Shown here one piece after another: positions 56,166 through 64,000 of a stretch of 64,000 bases of DNA. A program made the position numbers and the translations under genes. Below the pieces are notes generated by a model that was given only the letters and a program-made list of their open reading frames with translations, did not search any database and had not been told where the DNA came from. The stretch's first letter is position 1. The number at the start of each line of letters is the position of its first letter. The stretch is from contig QOZR01000015.1 in assembly GCA_003576685.1 (NCBI GenBank), forward strand, positions 46,029 through 110,028, given 5' to 3'. Source of the DNA: Virgifigura deserti. Its GTDB lineage: Bacteria > Pseudomonadota > Alphaproteobacteria > Dongiales > Dongiaceae.

Positions 56166-57380
56166 ATGTATCGCGTCGTCATCACCGGGTATGGCTGCAT
56201 CTCGGCGCTCGGCCATCGGGCCGAAGATTGCTGGCAGGCGATGCGGGACGGCCGCTCCGGCATCGCTCCAATCACTACGATTCCGACCGACCTCCTCAGC
56301 GTCCGCGTCGCGGCCGAGGTGAAGGACTACGTACCGACGCGCCATTTCGAGGAAAAGCGGTTGGCTTACCTCGACCGCGTCGTGCAGTTCGCCTTGATTG
56401 CCGCGGGCGAAGCCCTCGCCGGGTCGGGTCTGCCACTCGCCGAAAGCGGCTTGGCCGAGGAGACGGCCGTAATCGTCGGCACCGGTGTCGGTGGTCAGAA
56501 CACGCAGGACGACTCCTATCGCCGGCTCTATGGCGAGGGCATCGCGCGGCTGCACCCGTTCACGATCCCGAAGCTGATGGTGAACGCGGCCGCCAGCCAT
56601 ATTTCGATGACGTTCGGGATCTCCGGCCCCGCTTTTTCGGTCGCCAGCGCCTGCGCCTCGGCGAATCACGCGATCGGTCAGGCTTTCTGGATGGTGCGCC
56701 ACGGCCAGGCACGCGCTGCCGTCACCGGCGGCAGCGAAGCCTGCATCACCGTCGGCACCATGAAGGGTTGGGAGGCGATGCGGGTTATGGCGATGGACAC
56801 CTGCCGGCCGTTCTGTCGCGAGCGGCGCGGCATGATCCTTGGCGAGGGTGCCGGGATTCTGGTTCTGGAACGGCTGGAGGATGCCCGCGCCCGCGGTGCC
56901 CCGATCCTCGCCGAACTGGCCGGCTTCGGCATGTCCGCCGATGCCGGCGACCTCGTTCAGCCCTCCGCGGCGGGCGCCGCCCGGGCGATCGTGGGCGCGC
57001 TGAAGGATGCCGAACTGCCGACCGATCGAATCGACTACGTCAACGCCCACGGCACCGGCACGGTCGCCAATGACGCGACCGAGACGCAGGCCCTGCTCCG
57101 CGTGTTCGGCGATCATGCCGGCCGGCTGGCGGTGTCGTCGACCAAGTCGATGCACGGCCACGCGCTCGGCGCCGCCGGCGCGCTCGAGCTGCTCGCCGCG
57201 ATTCGCGCCATCACCGACGGGGTCGTGCCGCCGACAGCCAACTTCATGACGCCCGATCCGGACTGCAGCCTCGACTACGTGCCGAACGAAGCGCGCGAGC
57301 GGGTGGTGGGCGCCGCGCTCTCGAACTCCTTCGCCTTCGGCGGGCTGAACGCGGTCCTCGCGCTGCGTCGGTTCGATTAG
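56166..57380 (+). CDS. Beta-ketoacyl-ACP synthase (FabF/NodE type)
   Basis: Condensing enzyme of 404 residues. Catalytic triad: C163 (SVASACASANHAIG), H295 (NAHGTGT) and H332 (KSMHGHALGAAG). It begins with YRVVITGYGCISALG, typical of KAS II/NodE proteins. It extends acyl-ACP by two carbons with decarboxylation of malonyl-ACP. Clustered with an ACP and an LpxD-like acyltransferase, it likely makes a dedicated acyl chain. Ketoreductase and dehydratase partners are not in the cluster and would be the housekeeping ones. Confidence 0.9.
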   Translation: MYRVVITGYGCISALGHRAEDCWQAMRDGRSGIAPITTIPTDLLSVRVAAEVKDYVPTRHFEEKRLAYLDRVVQFALIAAGEALAGSGLPLAESGLAEETAVIVGTGVGGQNTQDDSYRRLYGEGIARLHPFTIPKLMVNAAASHISMTFGISGPAFSVASACASANHAIGQAFWMVRHGQARAAVTGGSEACITVGTMKGWEAMRVMAMDTCRPFCRERRGMILGEGAGILVLERLEDARARGAPILAELAGFGMSADAGDLVQPSAAGAARAIVGALKDAELPTDRIDYVNAHGTGTVANDATETQALLRVFGDHAGRLAVSSTKSMHGHALGAAGALELLAAIRAITDGVVPPTANFMTPDPDCSLDYVPNEARERVVGAALSNSFAFGGLNAVLALRRFD

Positions 57381-57388
57381 ATCAGTCA

Positions 57389-57988
57389 TCAACCGCCGCA
57401 ACGATTCCGGATCAGCCGGACGACGAACCAGGCGACGATCAGGCCGACGACGATGGAGCCGATCGGGCCGACATAATCCCCGACGACGCTCCAGTTGCTC
57501 TGCAGCAGGACGCCGGCATAGGCGAGCACCGCGGTCCAGCCCAGCGTGCCGATGCCCGAGTAGATCAGAAACGACAGCAAGGGCATGCCGCAGACGCCGG
57601 CGGGCGCCGAGATCAAGGTCCGCACGCCCGGCACGAGGCGGCCGATCAGGACGGCCGTTCGACCGTGATGACCGAACCATGCGGTCACCCGCTCGATGTC
57701 GTCCCGCGAGACGCCGAGCCACCGGCCATGCCGGTCGGCGAACCGCTTCAACCGATCGCCCCCGTAAAGCCGGCCAGCGAAATACCAGGGCAGCGCGCCG
57801 ATCAGCGATCCCGCGACGCCGGCCACCACCACGCCGATCAGCGTGAGCTCGCCGCTGCTGGCCGTGAAGCCCGCCATCGGCATGATCACCTCGGAGGGAA
57901 TCGGCGGGAAGATGTTCTCTAGAAACATCAGCAGCGCGATGCCTGGATAGCCCAGCGAATCCATCACACCCTTGATCCAGTCGGCCAT
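57389..57988 (-). CDS. DedA family membrane protein
   Basis: Membrane protein of 199 residues of the DedA/SNARE-associated family. The typical start MADWIKGVMDSLGYPGIALLMFLENIFPPIPSE contains the conserved FLE-NxFPPIPSE motif. Later parts include GRFARRL-like RLVPGVRTLISAPAGVCGMP, which carries the essential Arg. DedA proteins act as lipid scramblases or polyprenyl-phosphate carriers, helping membrane homeostasis. The start overlaps the 3' end of the GIN-domain gene by 25 bp. It converges on the KAS gene with 8 bp between. Confidence 0.9.
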   Translation of the reverse strand: MADWIKGVMDSLGYPGIALLMFLENIFPPIPSEVIMPMAGFTASSGELTLIGVVVAGVAGSLIGALPWYFAGRLYGGDRLKRFADRHGRWLGVSRDDIERVTAWFGHHGRTAVLIGRLVPGVRTLISAPAGVCGMPLLSFLIYSGIGTLGWTAVLAYAGVLLQSNWSVVGDYVGPIGSIVVGLIVAWFVVRLIRNRCGG

Positions 57989-58548
57989 CCGCTCCCGTCC
58001 GCTGCCGCGATGAGTCCCAAGTCCCAATCGTCAACGACCGCAAGCCCGGTTCGTTCCGACGACCTGCGCGGGATCCGTTTAGAGAGCGCCTGCTCCGGCG
58101 ACGCGGCCGATGCCGGTAATGGCCTGAGAGATGGATGGAGCGCCATGTGGATATCTTGGGCCTGAATGCTGCCGGCGCCTGTAAGTTCGAGTCCCTCCAC
58201 ATCCTCCAGCTTGAGCCGGTACAGGATCGGCTTGGTCGGATGGATCGCATACGCCTCGCCGGTTTCGATCGAAAGTGTGAGCACCCCGTCGCTGACCGCC
58301 ATTTTCACATGGGGCAGGATATTGTCTTCCGCTTCGACGGCCAGGGAGACGCCCTCGCCTTGCTCGAGAATGAGCGTACCGATGCCGGCCAGCCTTACGC
58401 AGTCGACATCACCGACCTCCCCATTTTCGATGTTCCTTGGTTCGACGATGACCTTTCCCGACCTTTCGATCACGCCATGCGCGAGTCCGGGGAGCGGCCC
58501 GATCACGATCGCCGGCAAGACGAACAGGAGGACGGAAAGTCCCTTCAT
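57964..58548 (-). CDS. Exported GIN-domain (DUF2807) protein, apparently truncated
   Basis: Protein of 194 residues. A signal peptide (MKGLSVLLFVLPAIVIGPLPGLA) is followed by the start of a GIN/DUF2807 beta-helix domain (VDCVRLAGIGTLILEQGEG; HVKMAVSDGVLTLSIETG; YRLKLEDVEGLELTGAGSIQAQDI). Family members normally continue with more such beta-strand repeats to about 230 residues or more; here, from about residue 137 on, the sequence turns into arginine- and serine-rich text without the pattern. So the domain is cut about half way. It overlaps DedA by 25 bp. It could still be expressed, but folding is doubtful. Confidence 0.6.
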   Translation of the reverse strand: MKGLSVLLFVLPAIVIGPLPGLAHGVIERSGKVIVEPRNIENGEVGDVDCVRLAGIGTLILEQGEGVSLAVEAEDNILPHVKMAVSDGVLTLSIETGEAYAIHPTKPILYRLKLEDVEGLELTGAGSIQAQDIHMALHPSLRPLPASAASPEQALSKRIPRRSSERTGLAVVDDWDLGLIAAADGSGWPTGSRV

Positions 58549-58757
58549 GCCGATCCCGACCTGCTAAGAGCGCCCCGCCAGAGGCAGAACGCATGACGGA
58601 ACGCCGCCGAGATTCGGAAAGTTAACATGGCGCGGCCGAAAGGCTATTCCCGCCATCCGGATACAACGGGTGTGGCCGTTCGGATCTTCATATTTTAGTC
58701 AAAGTTCTCCTGGACTGTGACATCTTGGGGGACCTGAGGGAGCCTGCGGGAGCCAAC

Positions 58758-59855
58758 ATGATGGACGAGCTTGGTTGGAGATCCTATCGGCGCCTTTTCG
58801 ACCAGCGGCGGATCTCGCGACGCGACCGGCGCGCCTGTCTCGGGACTGTTCTCGGAACCTTGGCCGGCTGCCTGACGCTAACCGCCCTGCCAGCCTTGGC
58901 GCAGGAGATTCGCTTCTTCCGGATCGGAACCGGCGCGACCGGCGGCTCCTATTTCCCAGTCGGCGGCATGATCGCCAATGCAATCAGCAACCCGCCGGGT
59001 TCGCGGTCATGCGACCGTGGCGGCAGTTGCGGCATTCCCGGCCTGATCGCCGTGGCGCAGACGACGCAGGGCTCGGTCGAGAATGTCCGTGCGATCGGAT
59101 CGGGGCAGTTCGACTCCGCCCTCTGTCAGGCGGATGTGGCCCATTGGGCTTTCACCGGAAGCAGCATCTTCGCTGAGACCGGCGCGATCGACAGCCTGCG
59201 CGCCATTGCCCATTTGTACCAGGAGAGCCTGCATGTCGTGGTCCGCGCCGACTCCGACATTCACGCGATCGAGGATCTGACCGGCAAGCGCGTGTCGATC
59301 AGCGAGAAGGGATCGGGGACGCTGCTGACCGCCGACATGGTGCTGGACAGCTTCGGCATCGCGCGGAAGGCGCTGAAGGCCGAATATCTTTCGATCGGCG
59401 CGGCGGCGAGCCGGCTGGCCGCGGGCGAGATCGACGCCTTCTTCATGGTCGGCGGTCACCCGCTGCCGGCCATCGTCGACCTTGCGCGACGGCAGGACAT
59501 CCGGCTGCTGCCCGTCGACGGCGAGGGCGCCGAGGCCCTGCGCATGAAATACCCCTTCCTGACGGTGGACCTCATTCCCGCCACCGCCTATCGCGGCACC
59601 GACACGACCATCACCATCGGCATCGGCACGCTCTGGCTGGTGAGCGCGACGCTTTCGGAGGACGTGGTCTTCGGCCTCGCGCGGGCCCTATGGCACCCCT
59701 CGACGCGCAAGCTGCTGGACGAGGGCAATCCGATCGGCCGCCGCATCCGAATCGAAACCGCGCTGCTCGGCATACCGATCCCGCTCCACCCCGGCGCCGC
59801 CCGCTATTACGCCGAGGCCGACCAACTGCGCGGCCTTCGCCCGCTGCCGAAATAG
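58758..59855 (+). CDS. TAXI family TRAP transporter solute-binding protein, orphan
   Basis: Exported binding protein of 365 residues from the chosen start (58758; GGGAG upstream). A twin-arginine-like signal (RISRRDRRACLGTVLGTLAG...) ends near ALAQ. The mature protein begins FFRIGTGATGGSYFPVGGMIANAIS, the hallmark of TAXI-type binding proteins, and includes LIAVAQTTQGSVENVRAIGSGQFD and DLTGKRVSISEKGSGT. TAXI proteins usually bind C4-dicarboxylates, glutamate or similar acids. No TRAP membrane subunits (DctQ/DctM or fused) are next to it, so it may serve a transporter elsewhere or act as a sensor. Confidence 0.87.
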   Translation: MMDELGWRSYRRLFDQRRISRRDRRACLGTVLGTLAGCLTLTALPALAQEIRFFRIGTGATGGSYFPVGGMIANAISNPPGSRSCDRGGSCGIPGLIAVAQTTQGSVENVRAIGSGQFDSALCQADVAHWAFTGSSIFAETGAIDSLRAIAHLYQESLHVVVRADSDIHAIEDLTGKRVSISEKGSGTLLTADMVLDSFGIARKALKAEYLSIGAAASRLAAGEIDAFFMVGGHPLPAIVDLARRQDIRLLPVDGEGAEALRMKYPFLTVDLIPATAYRGTDTTITIGIGTLWLVSATLSEDVVFGLARALWHPSTRKLLDEGNPIGRRIRIETALLGIPIPLHPGAARYYAEADQLRGLRPLPK

Positions 59856-59874
59856 CGCCGGCCGGCTTCGCCGT

Positions 59875-60346
59875 TCAACGCGAGGGGCTTTTCCGGGTCT
59901 CTGCAAGGAGGGCCACGACGAGGGCGCTGAAGCCGAGCCCGAAGAAAGCGGCATGCATGGCATGCCCGGCTTCCCACTGGTTGCGATAGCTGGTCCAGTC
60001 TGCAGGCAGCGTCTCCGCTGTCCAGCCGCTCAATGCCGCATTCATTGGGGCCACCATAAGGAACCAGCCGACAAGGCCTGCGGTGACGCAGAGCGCCGCG
60101 CCCAAGGTCCAGAAGAAGGCGGGCCGCCTGCGGACCAGAAAGACCACGACCCAGGTCAGCAGGATGGACAACAGCTCGATGGCGGCCCCCACGACCCCAA
60201 AGGCGAAATACAGATTGTGCTGGACCGTCAGCCACGCCGCGCCGCCGAGGCGCAGCTTTCCCGGAATCTCCATGACGTGGCAGAACGTCATCCCAAGCGT
60301 CAGCGCCACCAGAAGCAGGCTGAGAAAGCGCGCTCTTCAGGGCCAT
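59875..60346 (-). pseudogene. Membrane protein gene with a frameshift near the start
   Basis: The main frame (60309-59875, 144 residues from a GTG) codes for a four-helix membrane protein (LYFAFGVVGAAIELLSILLTWVVVFLV; LGAALCVTAGLVGWFLMV; MHAAFFGLGFSALVVALL) with conserved-looking His and Trp near the helix ends (TFCHVMEIPGKL). A well-placed ATG (60344-60346) with the site GGGAGGACG lies just upstream but in another frame: MALKSA then, after one extra base in the GCGCGC run, RFLSLLLVALTLGM. This suggests a one-base insertion. Either the gene is broken, or GTG at 60309 is used, or the sequence has an error. Family not recognised with certainty. Confidence 0.6.
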
Positions 60347-60451
60347 GATCGTCCTCCCAGCGCCGCCACCCGCTATGGGAAGGCAAGTCGCGACGGTTCG
60401 GAGCTTGGCCATTCGTTCCAGCCAACCCCGGAGCTGCCGCGTTCCCGCAGC

Positions 60452-60676
60452 TTAACTCGCCTTCTTTATGAGGAACGTAAAGACGCCATCCGCTTCGGTC
60501 GACTCGCGCAGCTCATGGCCGGCCGCCTCGCAGAAATGCGCGAAGTCCTTGACCGCGCCGGGGTCGGTGGCCAGGACCTGGAGCAGGCCGCCGGGCGGCA
60601 CCTCCTTCATCGCCTTGCGGGCGCGCAGGACCGGCAGCGGACATTTCAGCCCCTTGGTGTTGAGGGTGGTGGTCAT
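60452..60676 (-). CDS. TusA family sulfurtransferase
   Basis: Protein of 74 residues. The persulfide-carrying cysteine is C12 in NTKGLKCPLPVLRARKAM, the invariant CPxP motif of TusA. The compact beta-alpha fold is evident in the alternating pattern (VPPGGLLQVLATDPGAVKDF). TusA proteins hand sulfur on for tRNA thiolation, molybdenum cofactor work or sulfur oxidation. Here it is divergent from a SoeAB-like sulfite-oxidizing molybdoenzyme operon, so a role in sulfur oxidation or in molybdoenzyme maturation is likely. It is on the opposite strand, so the link is contextual only. Confidence 0.9.
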   Translation of the reverse strand: MTTTLNTKGLKCPLPVLRARKAMKEVPPGGLLQVLATDPGAVKDFAHFCEAAGHELRESTEADGVFTFLIKKAS

Positions 60677-60834
60677 GATCTCTTTGCCTCCTCCTGCGAG
60701 CTTATCAAAGGGATTGCCGCCACCGAAAGCGCCACGGCGAAGTCCGGGCGCCGGTTTCGCGACAGCGGGTTTGACCTTGCCCGGTTTTCGCCTTTCTATG
60801 TCGCGGCGACCGTCGGAGAAAGGGACCCGAAGGG

Positions 60835-63729
60835 ATGAGCGTCGATTCCATGCCGCGCGAAGAGCACGACGTCGATCTGTCGCCGCAGGTCGGCGACAGC
60901 GTCAAATTCTCGACCTGCTACATGTGCGCCTGCCGCTGCGGCATCAAGGTGCATCTGAAGGACGGGCGCATCCGCTACATCGAGGGCAACCGCAACCATC
61001 CGGTCAACAAGGGCGTGCTCTGCGCCAAGGGCTCGGCCGGCCTGATGACCCAGTATTCGCCGGCGCGGCTGTCGAAGCCGCTGCTCCGGGTCGGCGACCG
61101 GGGCGCCGGTGAATTCAAGGAGATCGAGTGGGACGAGGCCCTCGATCTGGCGACGCAGTGGCTCGGCGAGATCCGCCGGACCGACCCGCGCCGCCTCGCC
61201 TTCTTCACCGGGCGCGACCAGAGCCAGGCGCTGACCGGCTGGTGGGCGAGCCAGTTCGGCACTCTCAACTACGCCGCCCATGGCGGCTTTTGCTCGGTCA
61301 ACATGGCGGCGGCCGGGCTCTATTCGATCGGCGGCTCGTTCTGGGAATTCGGCGAGCCTGACTGGGAGCGCACCCAGTACTTCCTGATGTTCGGCGTCGC
61401 CGAGGATCATGACAGCAACCCGATCAAGATCGGCCTCGGCAAGCTCAAGGAACGCGGCGCGAAGTTCGTCTCGATCAACCCGATCAAGACCGGCTATTCG
61501 GCGATCGCCGACGAATGGGTCGGCATCCGGCCCGGCACCGATGGCCTGCTCGTCTTCGCGCTCATCCACGAGCTGCTGAAGGCGGACAAGATCGATACCG
61601 CCTTCCTCGTCCGCTACACCAACGCGCCCTGGCTGGTGATCCAGGATCCGGGCGCGGCCGATGACGGCCTGTTCGCCCGCGACGCGGACGGCAATCCGCT
61701 CTGCTGGGACAAGACCGGCGGTGCCGCCGTCAACGCGCTCCTGCCCGAGGTGACGCCGGCGCTCGTCGGCCGCTTCACGCTGCCCGACGGCCGAGCCGCC
61801 GTGCCGGCCTTTCAGTTGATGGCGGCGCGCTATCTCGATGCCCGCTACGATCCCGAGGCGGTGGCGCCCGAGACGGGCATTTCCGCCGCGACCATCCGCC
61901 GGATCGCCGCCGAGCTCGCCCACGCCGCCTTCGCACAGGAGATCACGCTCGACGTTCCCTGGACCGACTGGGCCGGGCGCCGCCATGACAAGATGATCGG
62001 CCGGCCGGTCGCGATGCATGCGATGCGCGGCATCTCCGCCCATTCGAACGGCTTCCACACCTGCCGCGCGATTCATCTTCTGCAGATGCTGCTGGGCAGC
62101 ATCGATTGCCCGGGCGGCTTCCGCTATAAGCCGCCCTTCCCGCGCGCCGCGCCGCCGGGACCGAGGCCGACCGGTCGTGTCGGCGAGGTCATGGCCGGCC
62201 AGCCGCTGCCCGGCCCGCCGCTGGGCTTCCCGATGGGCCCTGAGGATCTGCTGGTCGAGGCCGACGGCACGCCCCGGCGCATCGACAAGGCCTTCTCCTG
62301 GGAAGCGCCGCTCGCCGCCCACGGCATGATGCAAATGGTGATCGCCAACGCGTGGGCCGGCGATCCTTATCCGATCGACACGCTGTTCATGTACATGGCG
62401 AACATGAGCTGGAACTCGGCCATGAACACGGCCGGCACCATGACGATGCTGACGGATCGGGACGCGGCGACCGGTGACTACAAGATTCCGCGCATCATCT
62501 ATGCCGACGCCTATTTCTCCGAGATGGTGGCCTATGCGGACCTGGTGCTGCCGGACACCACCTATCTCGAGCGGCATGACTGCATCTCGCTGCTCGACCG
62601 GCCGATCTGCGATGCGGACGGCGCCGCCGATGCGATCCGTCAGCCGATCCTGCCGCCGGATCGCGACGTGCGGCCGTTCCAGGATGTGCTGATCGATCTC
62701 GGCGCCCGCCTGGGCCTGCCCGGATTGGTCGATGCCGACGGCGCGCCAAAGTATCCCGGCGGCTATCCCGACTACATGGTGCGCCACGAGCGCAAGCCCG
62801 GCATTGGCATGCTCGCCGGCTGGCGCGGCCCGGAGGGCGCGCAGCACGGCAAGGGCACGCCGAACCCCGATCAGCTCGAACGCTACAAGGAGAACGAATG
62901 CTTCTGGCGGCACGAGCTGCCGGAGGAGCAGAGATTCTTCCGCCACGCCAACCGCGCCTATCTCGATTGGGCGGCGACGATCGGCTTCATCGAACGGCCG
63001 CAGCAGATCATCCTGCAGCTCTACAGCGAGCCGATGCAGAAATTCCGCTTGGCGGCGCGCGGTCACGGCGCCGTGCAGCCGCCCGAGCGCGACCGCGCCC
63101 GCGTCGAGGCCTATTTCGATCCGCTGCCGTTCTGGTATCCGCCGTTCGAGCAGTTGGTGATCGAGGAGGACGCCTTTCCGCTGCAGGCGATCACCCAGCG
63201 GCCGATGTCGATGTATCACTCATGGGGCTCGCAGAACGCCTGGCTGCGCCAGATCCACAACGCCAACCGGCTCTATGTCAACCGCCGCACCGGCGAGCAA
63301 CTGGGGCTGGCCGACGGTGACTGGGTCTGGATCGTCAGCCATCACGGCCGGGTCAAGGCACCGATCAAGCTGATGGAGGGCGTGAACGAGCACACGGTTT
63401 GGACCTGGAACGCCATCGGCCGGCGCGCCGGCGCCGCCAACCTGGCGCCCGATGCGGGCGAGGCCGCGCGCGGCTTCCTGCTGAACCATGTGATCGCGGA
63501 ACTGCTGCCGCCACGCGCCGATGGCTATCGCTATGCCAATGCCGATCCGATAACCGGCCAAGCCGCCTGGTACGATCTGCGCATCCGCCTGGAGAAGGTG
63601 GCGGCGGACGAGGCCGGCGAGCCGGCACCGCATTTCCCCACCTTGACGACCCCGCCCGGCCTTCCGAAGCGACCTGGGATTCTGCGCTACGGCGCCGCTT
63701 TCCGGGAGCGCCCGGAGCAGAAGCGGTGA
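60835..63729 (+). CDS. Molybdopterin oxidoreductase, sulfite dehydrogenase SoeA-like
   Basis: Catalytic subunit of 964 residues of the DMSO-reductase family. An N-terminal [4Fe-4S] site is formed by C28, C31, C35 and C63 (STCYMCACRCGIKVH; VLCAKG), with an additional C33. Molybdopterin-binding blocks follow throughout (GGFCSVNMAAAGLYSIGGSFWEFGEPDW; NPIKIGLGKLKERGAKFVSINPIKTGYS; VLPDTTYLERHD). No Tat signal is present, so the enzyme faces the cytoplasm, as in SoeABC, which oxidises sulfite to sulfate and passes electrons to quinone. The next gene overlaps by 4 bp and encodes the iron-sulfur subunit. Other DMSO-reductase-family substrates (for example thiosulfate or polysulfide) are possible. 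Confidence 0.85.
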   Translation: MSVDSMPREEHDVDLSPQVGDSVKFSTCYMCACRCGIKVHLKDGRIRYIEGNRNHPVNKGVLCAKGSAGLMTQYSPARLSKPLLRVGDRGAGEFKEIEWDEALDLATQWLGEIRRTDPRRLAFFTGRDQSQALTGWWASQFGTLNYAAHGGFCSVNMAAAGLYSIGGSFWEFGEPDWERTQYFLMFGVAEDHDSNPIKIGLGKLKERGAKFVSINPIKTGYSAIADEWVGIRPGTDGLLVFALIHELLKADKIDTAFLVRYTNAPWLVIQDPGAADDGLFARDADGNPLCWDKTGGAAVNALLPEVTPALVGRFTLPDGRAAVPAFQLMAARYLDARYDPEAVAPETGISAATIRRIAAELAHAAFAQEITLDVPWTDWAGRRHDKMIGRPVAMHAMRGISAHSNGFHTCRAIHLLQMLLGSIDCPGGFRYKPPFPRAAPPGPRPTGRVGEVMAGQPLPGPPLGFPMGPEDLLVEADGTPRRIDKAFSWEAPLAAHGMMQMVIANAWAGDPYPIDTLFMYMANMSWNSAMNTAGTMTMLTDRDAATGDYKIPRIIYADAYFSEMVAYADLVLPDTTYLERHDCISLLDRPICDADGAADAIRQPILPPDRDVRPFQDVLIDLGARLGLPGLVDADGAPKYPGGYPDYMVRHERKPGIGMLAGWRGPEGAQHGKGTPNPDQLERYKENECFWRHELPEEQRFFRHANRAYLDWAATIGFIERPQQIILQLYSEPMQKFRLAARGHGAVQPPERDRARVEAYFDPLPFWYPPFEQLVIEEDAFPLQAITQRPMSMYHSWGSQNAWLRQIHNANRLYVNRRTGEQLGLADGDWVWIVSHHGRVKAPIKLMEGVNEHTVWTWNAIGRRAGAANLAPDAGEAARGFLLNHVIAELLPPRADGYRYANADPITGQAAWYDLRIRLEKVAADEAGEPAPHFPTLTTPPGLPKRPGILRYGAAFRERPEQKR

Positions 63730-64000
63730 CGCGCCTTGCGGACCAGCGGAGCGCGACGCGTCTGGGTCTGGTGATCGATTTGGACACCTGCGTCGGCTGC
63801 CACGCCTGCGCGGTCAACTGCAAGCAGTGGAACAGCGGCGGGGCGATGGCGCCCCTGACCGACACGGAGCCCTACGGCGGCGCGCCCGACGGCGTCTGGT
63901 TCAACCGGGTGCACAGCTTCGAGGCCGGCGCCGGCGCCGCCGGCCGGATGGTCCACTTCCCGCGCTCCTGCCTGCACTGCGAAGAGCCGGCCTGCGTCCC
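63726..64000 (+). CDS. Iron-sulfur subunit, SoeB-like; 3' end outside window
   Basis: Start of a ferredoxin-type electron-transfer subunit. It begins with GTG overlapping the SoeA stop (63726-63729). The first cluster motif is CVGCHACAVNCK (CX2CX2CX3C), followed after about 50 residues by a second cluster start, CLHCEEPAC. The spacing and the DLDTCVGCHACAVNCKQWN form fit SoeB/NrfC-type subunits that take electrons from the molybdenum subunit to a membrane anchor, expected just downstream outside the window. 91 codons are visible. Confidence 0.9.
   Translation, partial: MTRLADQRSATRLGLVIDLDTCVGCHACAVNCKQWNSGGAMAPLTDTEPYGGAPDGVWFNRVHSFEAGAGAAGRMVHFPRSCLHCEEPACV

Noticed and set aside
60796..63219. 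807-codon open frame antisense to the SoeA-like gene
   Set aside because: Same reason: the sense strand carries all molybdopterin and iron-sulfur motifs; the antisense product has no recognisable domain and no ribosome site.

Overview
This 64 kb window is GC-rich bacterial chromosome with densely packed genes. Family content points to an alphaproteobacterium of the Rhodospirillales/Hyphomicrobiales type: single-domain response regulators, HisKA_2 kinases, polyamine-type ABC transporters, serine-glyoxylate aminotransferase and characteristic interspersed palindromes. This placement is an inference from gene families; no rRNA is present. No phage, complete insertion sequence, integrase or CRISPR array was seen.

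Layout. 1-7.9 kb: a polyamine-type ABC transporter operon (cut by the window start), a divergent TetR regulator whose start codon lies in an 18-bp palindrome, then close homologs of AruH (arginine:pyruvate transaminase) and GbuA (guanidinobutyrase), suggesting uptake and transaminase-route breakdown of arginine or guanidino compounds. 8-16.7 kb: MFS transporter, Crp/Fnr regulator, DivK-like receiver, EamA exporter, Sel1 protein, class III aminotransferase, an unknown protein with a possible Cys-His deamidase-like motif, and a nitrilase-family amidase. 16.8-21.2 kb: tRNA-Thr(UGU) and, 4.3 kb downstream, a degenerate copy of its 3' part; between them lie a YeiH-type transporter, a coding remnant, a DUF3775 protein and unknown small genes, possibly a decayed island. 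21.3-27.8 kb: small secreted and membrane proteins, a GH15 glucoamylase-like enzyme, a glycine-rich lipoprotein and an AI-2E family protein. 27.8-41.7 kb: PAS hybrid kinase, CDP-alcohol phosphatidyltransferase, 5-formyl-THF cyclo-ligase, nitronate monooxygenase, an orphan PotD-like binding protein, receiver, GST, serine-glyoxylate aminotransferase, NDP-forming acyl-CoA synthetase, and an SDR remnant divergent from a GlxA/AraC regulator. 41.7-54.4 kb: four large sensor kinases, including a 1673-residue protein with a tandem HAMP array whose 276-bp units are nearly identical. 54.7-57.4 kb: an lpxD-ACP-ketoacyl synthase cluster. 57.4-64 kb: DedA, a truncated GIN-domain gene, a TAXI binding protein, a frameshifted membrane gene, TusA and a SoeAB-like molybdoenzyme running off the window end.

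Three families of interspersed palindromes are recognisable. One (CTAGAGC-nnn-GATCCGATCAGG type) overlaps the stop codon of the adjacent gene at all four of its sites. The most unusual items are this stop-codon-linked repeat, the HAMP-array kinase with two degenerate receivers, the lpxD-acp-KAS cluster, the tRNA-flanked segment and the unknown protein at 14.6 kb.
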